Source: Deltaproteobacteria bacterium
GTDB taxonomy: Bacteria; Desulfobacterota; Dissulfuribacteria; Dissulfuribacterales; QOAL01
DNA: 17,123 nucleotides
Direction: 5' to 3'
Assembly: GCA_026996955.1 (NCBI GenBank)
Contig: JALWJV010000199.1
Span: 1-17,123, forward strand
Shown here: piece by piece, positions 1 to 8,180 of the stretch
Layout of the letters: each line of letters opens with the position of its first letter
Numbering within the stretch: position 1 is the stretch's first letter
Translations under genes and position numbers: made by a program
The notes under the pieces: generated by a model
Seen by the model: only the letters and a program-made list of their open reading frames with translations
Databases searched by the model: none
What the model was told of the DNA's origin: nothing

Positions 1-98
1 AGTTGTTAATCGTAGCGAAATGATTTGGGTGTGAAAAGATTTAATAACATTTACATTTGTTGATAAATTTTTTTAATTTTACAAGGAAGCTCGACACA

Positions 99-1076
99 AT
101 GAGTAAAACAATTTTATACCTGATATATCTTGGTGTGGTCTCTGTAATACTGCTTGAAGTTGCAGTTCGTCTCTGGGGATACTCAAACCATTACATTTAC
201 GATCCCATCTACACACCTTTTCCATCGTGCCAAGACATTCCCTACGTTCATAAATCCTGTCTTGAGCAGGCAAGGGCAAGGGGGCTTGCAGTGATAAATA
301 CGGACTCCCTTGGTTTGCGTTCAGAAGAGACATGTGCCAGGTATAATAAAAAGGCTGAACAAGAGATACGGATTGCTGTGGCAGGAGACTCCATTACCTT
401 CGGTGAGGGAGTACCTGAGACCTCAGATACTTACTGTTCTCAGCTTGAAAAGATATTGGCAAAGCGCCTTAGTCGTCAGGTTAGAGTGTTTAACTTCGGG
501 GTCTCTGCCTACAGTGTTCGTGAGATGGCTGCAACAGCGGCATGCAGGATGCCTGAGGTACAGCCTGATATAATGATAATGGCAGTGATTCCGGAGGATT
601 TTAATCTCGGGCGGACCGGTACAGTGGACAGGTGGGGATACACAGTGCACGCTTCTTCAGATATTGCTGAAAAGGATTCAAAAATAAAGAAGGTGTTGCG
701 CTCAATCCATCTTACCTATCTGATAAGAGATGTTTATTATAGTTTATCCAATAAAAACGAGACAGATAAGCAAGAGGAAGTGCCGGAATCATATGAGTAT
801 GTAAAGAAATTCTGCAAGGCAGCCATTACACATAATGCTACTCCTGTAGTGGTGCTGCTTCCCTCGCTGGGTCACAGCTTTTCAGATGAGTTCAAAGAAC
901 GCCTGCACCGGGATAATGTTCTATTTATGGACCTTTCCGATATTGTCAGCCAGTTCAGCAAGAAGGACTATATGGCCAGTGCCTTTGATCCTCATCCGTC
1001 TCCCCCTGTGCATAGGGTCATTGCCAAAAGAATTGCTGATTATCTCCTGTCGCACAACATAGTGCCTCAGAAGTAA
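99..1076 (+). CDS. Membrane-anchored SGNH/GDSL-type hydrolase
   Basis: The 325-residue product has an N-terminal hydrophobic segment (about residues 4-24), so it is probably anchored in the inner membrane with its catalytic domain outside the cytoplasm. Visible SGNH features are the block I GDS motif (GDSITFGEGV, Ser98 as predicted nucleophile), a block II-like NFGVSAYS (Gly134), and a C-terminal DPHPS...HRVIA block with Asp297 and His299. The block III Asn is not clear (PEDFN is the nearest match). SGNH proteins in glycan clusters often add or remove acyl groups on sugars, and that role is inferred here. I chose the ATG at 99 because AAGGAAG lies 9 bases upstream; the upstream in-frame TTG at 57 has no such site. 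A TTTACA at 50-55 could be a -35 element, but the matching -10 is poor. The left end of the gene is more AT-rich than its neighbours. It is the first gene of the same-strand glycan cluster. Confidence 0.75.
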   Translation: MSKTILYLIYLGVVSVILLEVAVRLWGYSNHYIYDPIYTPFPSCQDIPYVHKSCLEQARARGLAVINTDSLGLRSEETCARYNKKAEQEIRIAVAGDSITFGEGVPETSDTYCSQLEKILAKRLSRQVRVFNFGVSAYSVREMAATAACRMPEVQPDIMIMAVIPEDFNLGRTGTVDRWGYTVHASSDIAEKDSKIKKVLRSIHLTYLIRDVYYSLSNKNETDKQEEVPESYEYVKKFCKAAITHNATPVVVLLPSLGHSFSDEFKERLHRDNVLFMDLSDIVSQFSKKDYMASAFDPHPSPPVHRVIAKRIADYLLSHNIVPQK

Positions 1077-1161
1077 ACCAGTGAGTATTATATTGATAAA
1101 CTGCAAGAGTGTATTTTTATTGTTGTCTTGAAACGTTTAAATTAGGTATCAGGAAATCCAA

Positions 1162-2613
1162 ATGAATATATTGTGTGTTTACTCCCTTACCACATACTCC
1201 CTTAAAAAGGAGCTTTACAGCCCGGGAGACATTCCTTTTGGTATTTCATACATTGCCACAGTGCTGAAAAAGGCGGGGCATAATGTAAAGTTGGTGGTCG
1301 TTACTCCAACCACTAAACTTGATCAGAAATTCCCAGAACTCTTCAAGGAATTTTGTCCGGGCCTAGTGTGTCTAACCTCTGTTTCAAGCCAGATGCCTCT
1401 TATAAAGAAGGCAGGTGCTGCAATAAGGAGGGCGGCACCTTCTGCCTTTATCCTTCTTGGCGGTGTTCACCCCACTCTTAATCCTAAGGAGACAGTGACC
1501 CTAGATTTTGTGGATGCCGTGTGTGTTGGTGAGGGGGAGGAGGCTGTAATAGAGCTTTCAGAGCAGATTGAAGCAGGCAAGGGGCCTTCCGGTATTAAAA
1601 ACCTGTGGATAAAGCGGCCTGATGGTGAAATAGAAAAAAATCCGCAGCGTCCCTTTAGAAAAGATCTGGACTCTCTTCCTTTTATAGATCGTGAGATGTG
1701 GGAGCCATATATCTCAAACAAGAAGGACGTACTCTATACAGTCCTTGCTGGAAGGGGATGTCCCAACAGGTGTACTTACTGTTCAAATCATGCGCTTGCA
1801 AGGGTAACAAAAGGAAAGTATGTCCGTTTCCGCTCTCCAGACAATATCATTGAAGAGATCAGGCAGCTTGTGGCAACAGATCCTGATGTTGAAACAGTGT
1901 TTTTTGAAATAGAGACCCTGGGTGCAAGTCTTGATTATACCTATGAGCTCCTTTCAAAGGTTGCTGAGTTTAACAGGACTCTTAAAAAACCTTTAAGGTA
2001 TGGCACCAACCTTGCCCTGAATGCACAGATCAAGCACAATAAACGGCTTTTGAAGGCATTCAAAGAGGCTAATCTTGATTTTTTCAGGATCGGGCTTGAG
2101 TCAGGGTCTGAGAGGATCAGGCGAGAGGTCCTTAATCGTCCCAGGTACTACAACAGTGACCTCATTGAATTTTGCCGCATGGCCCGTGAGTTTGACATAA
2201 AGTACACAATCAATATCCTGATAGGGCTTCCTGGTGAGACACCGGAGGATTTTCAGGAAACCATCAGGGTTACAAGGGCGTGCAGGCCCACGTACGGCGT
2301 GTCTGTAAACATATTTTATCCTTATCCTGGCACCCGTCTCCACCAGGTCTGCCTTGAACAGAATCTTATAACGGACAAGGCAGGAAAGATACTTTCTGAA
2401 AGGACAGGCACAATCCTGTACATGCCGTATTTCCCGCCGTGGCAGATAAAGAAGGAGTTTATTCTGTTCTATTACAAGGTTCATAAGGGGTACATGCCCT
2501 GGACAGACATTGCAGCCCGTACCATCCGATATGCAGCAGACGCATTCCCAGGGGTGAAACGTACTATTTCAAGGGCTGTTCACTTTGCAGGCTCTCTTGT
2601 TGGCAGGGGATGA
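1162..2613 (+). CDS. B12-binding-domain radical SAM protein
   Basis: The 483-residue product has a B12-binding-like Rossmann domain (about residues 1-135, with PFGISYIATVLKKAGH and GGVHPTLNP) followed by a radical SAM domain. The cluster motif GCPNRCTYCS gives the three [4Fe-4S] ligands Cys200, Cys204 and Cys207. Later segments such as FRIGLESGSERIRREVL and INILIGLPGETPEDF are typical of the radical SAM barrel in this large B12-dependent family. Known members methylate unactivated carbons or rearrange rings and lipids; the substrate here cannot be read from sequence. AGGAAA at 1151-1156 precedes the ATG. The stop overlaps the flippase start by 4 bases (ATGA), which suggests coupled translation and a role in making or modifying the exported glycan or its lipid carrier. 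Length and domain order are normal for the family. Confidence 0.88.
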   Translation: MNILCVYSLTTYSLKKELYSPGDIPFGISYIATVLKKAGHNVKLVVVTPTTKLDQKFPELFKEFCPGLVCLTSVSSQMPLIKKAGAAIRRAAPSAFILLGGVHPTLNPKETVTLDFVDAVCVGEGEEAVIELSEQIEAGKGPSGIKNLWIKRPDGEIEKNPQRPFRKDLDSLPFIDREMWEPYISNKKDVLYTVLAGRGCPNRCTYCSNHALARVTKGKYVRFRSPDNIIEEIRQLVATDPDVETVFFEIETLGASLDYTYELLSKVAEFNRTLKKPLRYGTNLALNAQIKHNKRLLKAFKEANLDFFRIGLESGSERIRREVLNRPRYYNSDLIEFCRMAREFDIKYTINILIGLPGETPEDFQETIRVTRACRPTYGVSVNIFYPYPGTRLHQVCLEQNLITDKAGKILSERTGTILYMPYFPPWQIKKEFILFYYKVHKGYMPWTDIAARTIRYAADAFPGVKRTISRAVHFAGSLVGRG

Positions 2614-3959
2614 TTTTGTCTGGGAAACGGCCTGGTGAAACGCGACTGAAAGAGTTCTTAGGGCATTTAATATCATTTTTTTTAACGGCTGCTCCTGCCA
2701 GGAAGCGAAGTCTGTTATCTCTTGCAGACCAGGTGACAGCCAGTGCCAATAACTTTTTGACAGGCATGATAATTGCCAGGGCATGTACCAAGGAAGAATT
2801 TGGTGTGTACATGCTCTGTTTTAACTTCGTAATGTTTATAATGGACATTCAGACCTCCCTTATCTCTTCTCCCTACATGGTTTACTGCCAGCGGCTCAGT
2901 GCACATGAACGGGCCAAATATACTGGCAGCACCATGCTGCACCAGGTTATCTTTTCCGTGGCAGTGGTTCTGATCCTTCTGGTCATGATGACGATTTTCC
3001 CAGATAAATTCCGGGAAATTGGTATATGGGATGCGTTTTGCGTACTCACTGTATCAGCCATGTTCATGTTGTTCAGGGAATTTATAAGAAGACTCTGTTT
3101 TGCGAATCTTATGATGGGTGCTGCAATACGTCTTGATCTAACAGTTTCCTTGATACAGCTAAGCGCCCTTGCCATGCTCTGGCGAAACGGCAGCATGAGC
3201 GCAGATACAGCCTTTGTTGTAATTGGTGTGGCCTGCGCTGCCGCCTCAGCTATCTACCTGTTTCAGCACAGTGATACATACAGATTTAATCTGTCTGATT
3301 TTAGCCCATCTTTTGCAAAAAATTTTTCCTTTGGAGGATGGATGTTTGGCAGTACCATCCTCTGGGCTGCCAGCATGTCGCTTTATCCTTGGCTCCTGAC
3401 CTGGTTTCATGGCCCTGCTGCCATGGGGACATGGGGGGCCTGCTGGGGTGTGGCAGCGCTTGCAAATCCCCTTATGGTGGGCATACAAAACTTTTTAGGC
3501 CCTGAAATAGTGAAAAATTACACGGATGATGGCATTATTGGCCTCAGATGGCATATCAAGCGCAAGACCATAATCTACCTTGTTGCTATGGCCCCTATTG
3601 CCCTTGGGCTGATACTGGCAGGGCGTTATCTTGTTCCCTTGTTTTACGGCAGCAAGTACAGTGATACCGGTTTGATAGTGGCCATTCTGGGTGTGCACAT
3701 CCTGGTGATTGCTGCCTCTTATCCGGTTTCAAGGGCCTTGATAGCCATTGAGCAGGCAAAGACCTACTTTCTGGCCAGTTTTGTTCCGTTGCTTGTGACC
3801 CTTTCCTGTGGTATCTTGCTAGTTTATCAACTTGGGCCTCTTGGAGTAGCCCTTGGCACACTGCTTGGTACATCTGTGACTGCGGTTGCCATGGCTCTTT
3901 GTTTCTTTAGAATTGCTACTACCCAGGCAGAAGAGGCAGATAGTTTCAGTGGAACGTAA
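2610..3959 (+). CDS. Polysaccharide/oligosaccharide flippase (MOP superfamily, Wzx-like)
   Basis: This 449-residue, highly hydrophobic protein has about 12 predicted membrane segments, the usual size and layout of Wzx/MATE-like polysaccharide exporters. The N-terminal segment (LADQVTASANNFLTGMIIAR, then TKEEFGVY) matches the first helix pair of this family, and LGPLGVALGTLLGTSV near the end matches the last helices. The expected role is to flip an undecaprenyl-linked glycan across the inner membrane. The ATG at 2610 overlaps the stop of the radical SAM gene in an ATGA junction, so it is probably translated by coupling. The family is assigned with good confidence; the actual cargo is unknown. 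Other MOP transporters such as a MurJ-like flippase are less likely because the neighbours are glycosyltransferases and an O-antigen ligase. Confidence 0.82.
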   Translation: MILSGKRPGETRLKEFLGHLISFFLTAAPARKRSLLSLADQVTASANNFLTGMIIARACTKEEFGVYMLCFNFVMFIMDIQTSLISSPYMVYCQRLSAHERAKYTGSTMLHQVIFSVAVVLILLVMMTIFPDKFREIGIWDAFCVLTVSAMFMLFREFIRRLCFANLMMGAAIRLDLTVSLIQLSALAMLWRNGSMSADTAFVVIGVACAAASAIYLFQHSDTYRFNLSDFSPSFAKNFSFGGWMFGSTILWAASMSLYPWLLTWFHGPAAMGTWGACWGVAALANPLMVGIQNFLGPEIVKNYTDDGIIGLRWHIKRKTIIYLVAMAPIALGLILAGRYLVPLFYGSKYSDTGLIVAILGVHILVIAASYPVSRALIAIEQAKTYFLASFVPLLVTLSCGILLVYQLGPLGVALGTLLGTSVTAVAMALCFFRIATTQAEEADSFSGT

Positions 3960-4235
3960 TCCTCATTGAGGCCCATGAAGGTATTTACGGGATAAGGGAC
4001 TTGCTGCAGCCATTATGGGGAGAAAGGTTGCAAGCAGGCCTCTGTGGTCACCAACGCTTCATTAGTGTCCCGTCAAGCCTGGATAGGTGTAATCTGCTTG
4101 TCTTTTTTGTCGGCGTTAACTTTATGATCCCTCTGACAATATCAGGGATTGTAAGCGTGCCTTAAGGCAAAAGCAGCACGGTTTCATGATACTACAGCTC
4201 TGACGTGACAAAGGGGAATCTGGAGGAGAAGAGGA
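3960..4235. other. Intergenic gap inside the glycan cluster
   Basis: This 276-base stretch between the flippase and ligase genes contains no gene I can support. One forward frame stays open from about 3944 to a TAA near 4163 (about 70 codons), but it has no ATG or ribosome binding site. A small hairpin can form at 4127-4149 (ATCC and CTGA pairing with TCAG and GGAT around CAATA, with a 2-base bulge), without a T-run. A strong purine-rich site (GGAGGAGA, 4222-4229) serves the next gene. The gap is longer than the others in the cluster, so an internal promoter for the ligase and downstream genes is possible but not recognisable. Confidence 0.5.
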
Positions 4236-5714
4236 GTGGTTACGGTCAATGCACTTTGCAGAGATTCTTGGTCAGTAGCGCGGCATTCAGGAGTATTGAG
4301 GCGTATATTAGATATGGGCACGTCCTTTTTTTTACAATTAGACCCGAGATGCGGGATAGAATGGCTTGATGAGCTTACGGGTTTTTCAAAGCGTTCCGGC
4401 CCAACCTGTATCCGATACAAAGAGATTTTCCTGCTCATTCCCGTTATGCTTCTGCTTTTTTCACTTTCTACCCCCTTTGATTTTTCATGGGCCAAAGAGG
4501 TCAAAAACCGTGAAAATATAATCGGAGTCACAGAGGCTGTATCCCGCATGGAGCAGGGGAATAATATCAGGCGGTTTGGTCTCATGCTCCTTGGCTGTTA
4601 CGGCATAATAATCCTTTCGAAAACGAAAAATTCAATCCGCATTAACAGCCCTGAAGGGGCCATCGTTATCACGTATCTGGGCTGGTCTCTCCTTAGCCTG
4701 ATATGGTCCATTGATCCCATGTTTACCCTGAGGAGGGTGGTTACACTTGATCTTCTCTGGCTCGCCGCTATAGCAACGGCGGCGCGATATTCCCTGAGGG
4801 AAATAGCCATTCTTACAGTTGGGGTCTGTGGTATTACAGCAGTTCTGGCATTCGCCAACGAGCTTAGGCTGCACACTATCGATGTTGCCAACCCGCTGTG
4901 GCGTTTTTCAGGTATTTTTCACACTGTTGCAATGGGCTGGAACTGCGGTCTTCTTGCAATTGCCTCTGCCTATCTCATGAGCTCTACGCCTTCTGTAAAG
5001 GTACGCCGTTTCCTTGCAGGAGTAATCCTTATGGCTTTTGTCTTTTTGTTACTTACCAAGAGCAGAATGGCCCTGGCCTCAACAATTGCTGCCCTGATGT
5101 TTTTCTGGATGACAACATCATCAAGAGAGAACAAGAGTGGGGTGATACTTGCCATAATATGTGTTGGGTGCCTCTGTTATCTTATGCTTGGAGATCAGCT
5201 TTTAAGCTATCTTGGTACTGCAACTACCCTGGGGAGAGGTCAGGAGGCGCGTGAGTCAGTAGGTAACCTCACTGGAAGGTTACCTCTATGGAAAGAGTGT
5301 TTCAGGTGGGCCTCAATGCAGCCGATTTTAGGGTATGGCTTTAATACATTTATAAGTCCGAAACATTATGCGACCATTGCCCTGCACGTGGGGTGGAATC
5401 CAAGTTCCATTCATTCAGGTTATATTGATGCAATCCTGGGCATAGGGTATCCAGGCTTCCTCATGCTGATATCGTTTCTGGGGATCACCATGTTCAGGGC
5501 AATAATGCTGGCAAGGCATTTCATCTCCTACAGTTTTACAGCAGCGGTGATGATATGGCTCTGTTACAACCTGTTTCTTGAGGCAAACCTCATCACGCGC
5601 CCCACCTTCATGACATTTATCGCCCTTACAATCATAGCACATTTTGCATTTATGCCCCGGGAGAGGGCACTGATCCCGGCTGGTCTTCGGGATAATTACA
5701 GCGCAGTTCAATAG
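4236..5714 (+). CDS. O-antigen ligase / Wzy-like polymerase family membrane protein
   Basis: This 492-residue polytopic membrane protein has the conserved large-loop features of the O-antigen ligase (Wzy_C) family: TGRLPLW (Arg348, Trp352), GYGFN (366-370) and SIHSGYIDAILGIGYPG around His393, followed by the last membrane helices. Family members transfer a lipid-linked glycan onto lipid A-core, protein or another glycan in the periplasm; ligase and polymerase cannot be told apart from sequence alone. The opening SLSTPFDFSWAKE resembles ligases of exopolysaccharide loci. I use the GTG at 4236, which has GGAGGAGA 6 bases upstream. An ATG at 4314 (codon 27) is the main alternative. The roughly 60-residue charged segment before the first membrane helix is longer than usual and supports considering the later start. 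Confidence 0.78.
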   Translation: MVTVNALCRDSWSVARHSGVLRRILDMGTSFFLQLDPRCGIEWLDELTGFSKRSGPTCIRYKEIFLLIPVMLLLFSLSTPFDFSWAKEVKNRENIIGVTEAVSRMEQGNNIRRFGLMLLGCYGIIILSKTKNSIRINSPEGAIVITYLGWSLLSLIWSIDPMFTLRRVVTLDLLWLAAIATAARYSLREIAILTVGVCGITAVLAFANELRLHTIDVANPLWRFSGIFHTVAMGWNCGLLAIASAYLMSSTPSVKVRRFLAGVILMAFVFLLLTKSRMALASTIAALMFFWMTTSSRENKSGVILAIICVGCLCYLMLGDQLLSYLGTATTLGRGQEARESVGNLTGRLPLWKECFRWASMQPILGYGFNTFISPKHYATIALHVGWNPSSIHSGYIDAILGIGYPGFLMLISFLGITMFRAIMLARHFISYSFTAAVMIWLCYNLFLEANLITRPTFMTFIALTIIAHFAFMPRERALIPAGLRDNYSAVQ

Positions 5715-5728
5715 ATTTCAGGCTTCAA

Positions 5729-6715
5729 ATGAGTGCGCCCACCGTTACCATTGCCATTCCTACATATAACAGGGCGCCTCATCTTGCCCAAACCCTTGAA
5801 GGCATGATCTCTCAGGATACATCCGGCCTGTTCGATTATGAGATCCTGATTATAAACGACGGTTCCACTGATGACACGGACCTCGTAATAAAAAAGTTTC
5901 AGCAAAGGGCAACTGTTCCTGTGAGGTGTATCCGGGATGAAGGCAGCGGTTATACCCATGCCCTTAATGTTGCCGTTCAGGAGTTCAGAGGGGAGTGGAT
6001 AGCCTTTTTTGATGATGATCAACTTGCGGCCCCTAATTGGCTGGCAAGTCTTATGAAGGCGGCTCAAGAGCAGGCAGCCCTCATGGTTGGAGGGCCTGTT
6101 GTGCTTGATATTCCGGATCATATCCTTGCCACTCTTGGGCCTGTGTGCCGGGACATATTCGGGGAGAGCCCTGATGTGCGTGAGCCTGAGAAATATGCGC
6201 AAAATCCCCCGCTTCCCTCCGGAGGAAACCGCCTGGTTCATAGAAGTGTCTTCAAGAAAATCGGAACCTTTGACGAAGATATGCTCACAGGAGGGTGTGA
6301 CAGGGATTTTCTCCTAAGGGCAGTCAATGCCGAAATACCCATGGCATGGGCACCTGAAGCGGTTGCAAGGCATGTGATATCAACCGGCAGGATTACATAT
6401 CTCCACATCAAGTGGTACAGCCTTCAGTGGGGCTGTTCTTTTGCATATACAGACAGGAAACATCGCGGTATGCCCTTTGTGGTAGCTGCGTGTGTTGGAA
6501 GAATAGGTCAGGCCATTCTTATCAACCTTCCACGCCTTGCACTAAGTATTGTCAGGGGTGACAGGGCAGGTAAACTGGAGCGGCAGGCACTTTTGTGGCG
6601 AGCGGTTGGTTATTTCAGAAAGACTTTGCAGATGCTGGCCCCTTCTGTCCTTTCACAGGATGTATTTTTCTCACAGGTCGAATTCAGGCGGGTCAGGAAG
6701 AGTGCGGGGGGATGA
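5729..6715 (+). CDS. Family 2 glycosyltransferase
   Basis: This 328-residue protein has a GT-A fold glycosyltransferase domain. Visible motifs are VTIAIPTYNRAPHL at the start, INDGSTDDT (43-50, nucleotide binding), FFDDDQ with the DDD metal-binding triad at 95-97, and GGCDRDFLLRA (188-198), the usual position of the catalytic acidic residue. No membrane helices are obvious apart from a moderately hydrophobic C-terminal part that may associate with the membrane. It should add a sugar from a nucleotide donor to the growing lipid-linked glycan in the cytoplasm; donor and acceptor are unknown. The start ATG lies 14 bases after the ligase stop, so the two are probably co-transcribed, although the ribosome binding site is weak. 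Confidence 0.85.
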   Translation: MSAPTVTIAIPTYNRAPHLAQTLEGMISQDTSGLFDYEILIINDGSTDDTDLVIKKFQQRATVPVRCIRDEGSGYTHALNVAVQEFRGEWIAFFDDDQLAAPNWLASLMKAAQEQAALMVGGPVVLDIPDHILATLGPVCRDIFGESPDVREPEKYAQNPPLPSGGNRLVHRSVFKKIGTFDEDMLTGGCDRDFLLRAVNAEIPMAWAPEAVARHVISTGRITYLHIKWYSLQWGCSFAYTDRKHRGMPFVVAACVGRIGQAILINLPRLALSIVRGDRAGKLERQALLWRAVGYFRKTLQMLAPSVLSQDVFFSQVEFRRVRKSAGG

Positions 6716-6767
6716 ATTGAGTGTGTCAAAAATTTGCAGACTTTAGAATCATAGGATGAGTTGAACA

Positions 6768-8180
6768 TTGGATAAACAGGAACGCATCAGACATTTTAAT
6801 TCTATTGCCCCTATCCGACAGATATGGCGCAGAAAGGGGGCTTACTATCACCGTGAACTGGAAAAATATCTGCGCTATGTGATACCTGAGGGTTCTTCTG
6901 TGCTGGAGATAGGTTGTGGCACTGGCGAGTTGCTTGACGCTGTAAGGCCCGGTCGTGGCGTTGGTGTGGATATAAGCCCTGGCATGATAAAACATGCCAG
7001 AAAGAAGTTTCCACACCTTGAATTTCATGTTGATGACCTGGAAAATTTAAAGATAAGGGAAAAGTTTGATTATGTAATTTTGTCAGAGACAATAGGGCAT
7101 GTTGATGACATACAGGCGGCGTTTCAGCAGCTTCACAAGGTCTGCAAACCTGAAACCAGGGTTATCGTTATCTATTTCAACTATCTTTGGGCACCTGTAA
7201 TCAAGCTCTCTGAGATGCTTGGCCTGCGCATGCGACAGTCTCTTATGCACTGGCTTCCGCTGGAAGATATCCAGAATCTGCTCTTCCTGGAAGACTTTGA
7301 TGTTATCAGGAAGGGATACCGATTTCTTATGCCTGTTTACATCCCTTTTGTATCCAATTTTTTGAACCGTTTCATGGCCAACATGCCCTTGTTCTGGAAA
7401 CTTGCCCTGACTGAAATCCTGATAGCACGGCCTATGGAAAGGAGGAAAGAACCTGATGATGTGACCTGCAGTGTTATTGTGCCGTGCCGTAACGAAAGGG
7501 GAAATATTGAACAGGCAGTGCTTCGAACCCCTGACATGGGGAAAGGCACTGAGCTTATTTTTGTAGAGGGGGGCTCGGCTGATGGCACTTTTGAGGAGTG
7601 TTTGAGGGTAAAAGAGGTTTATGGCAATACCAGGAAGATTACGGTCTTAAAGCAGGACGGTATTGGAAAGGGTGATGCTGTACGAAAGGGATTTGCCGCA
7701 GCGTCAAATGATGTGCTGATGATACTTGATGCTGACCTCACAGTGCCACCGGAAGATCTTCCCAAGTTTTTCAGGGCAATAGCCTCAGGAAAATGCGAGT
7801 TTGTAAACGGTTCCCGCCTTGTTTACAAGATGGAGAAGGAGGCCATGCGTTTTCTTAACCTGCTTGGCAACAAGTTTTTCAGCAGGGCTTTTACCTATCT
7901 GCTTGAACAGCGGATACGTGATACACTCTGTGGGACCAAGGTGTTATGGAAGGAAGACTATGAAAAGATTGCCAAAGGGAGAGAGTACTTTGGTAAAATC
8001 GATCCCTTTGGTGACTTTGACCTGCTGTTTGGCGCTGCAAAGTTAAACCTTAAAATAGCAGAAGTGCCCATAAGGTACCAGGAACGTAAATACGGCACCA
8101 CTCAGATAAGCAGGTTCAGGCATGGTATCCTGCTGTTCAGGATGGTATGGCTGGGGCTTTGGAAGATTAAGTGGATATGA
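6768..8180 (+). CDS. Class I SAM methyltransferase fused to a family 2 glycosyltransferase
   Basis: The 470-residue product has two enzyme domains in one chain. Residues about 25-185 form a class I methyltransferase, with motif I VLEIGCGTGELLDAV (45-59), GVDISPGMI as motif II, and DYVILSETIGHV as the motif IV region. Residues about 233-465 form a GT-A glycosyltransferase of the dolichyl-phosphate-mannose synthase-like type: SVIVPCRNERGN, VEGGSADGT (266-274), GIGKGDAVRKG and LDADLTV with DAD at 321-323. It probably makes a polyprenyl-phosphate sugar or adds a sugar, coupled to methylation; this is inference. The TTG at 6768 is the only usable start: the codon before it but one is a TGA in frame, AGGATGAG lies upstream, and the next Met is inside the methyltransferase fold. 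It ends in an ATGA overlap with the beta-helix gene. Confidence 0.85.
   Translation: MDKQERIRHFNSIAPIRQIWRRKGAYYHRELEKYLRYVIPEGSSVLEIGCGTGELLDAVRPGRGVGVDISPGMIKHARKKFPHLEFHVDDLENLKIREKFDYVILSETIGHVDDIQAAFQQLHKVCKPETRVIVIYFNYLWAPVIKLSEMLGLRMRQSLMHWLPLEDIQNLLFLEDFDVIRKGYRFLMPVYIPFVSNFLNRFMANMPLFWKLALTEILIARPMERRKEPDDVTCSVIVPCRNERGNIEQAVLRTPDMGKGTELIFVEGGSADGTFEECLRVKEVYGNTRKITVLKQDGIGKGDAVRKGFAAASNDVLMILDADLTVPPEDLPKFFRAIASGKCEFVNGSRLVYKMEKEAMRFLNLLGNKFFSRAFTYLLEQRIRDTLCGTKVLWKEDYEKIAKGREYFGKIDPFGDFDLLFGAAKLNLKIAEVPIRYQERKYGTTQISRFRHGILLFRMVWLGLWKIKWI

Noticed and set aside
57..98. TTG start at 57 for the SGNH hydrolase
   Set aside because: No ribosome binding site stands before it, whereas the ATG at 99 has AAGGAAG at good spacing and leads straight into the membrane helix.
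5708..6241. 177-codon reverse-strand open frame
   Set aside because: It is the shadow of the family 2 glycosyltransferase gene, whose catalytic motifs are on the + strand.
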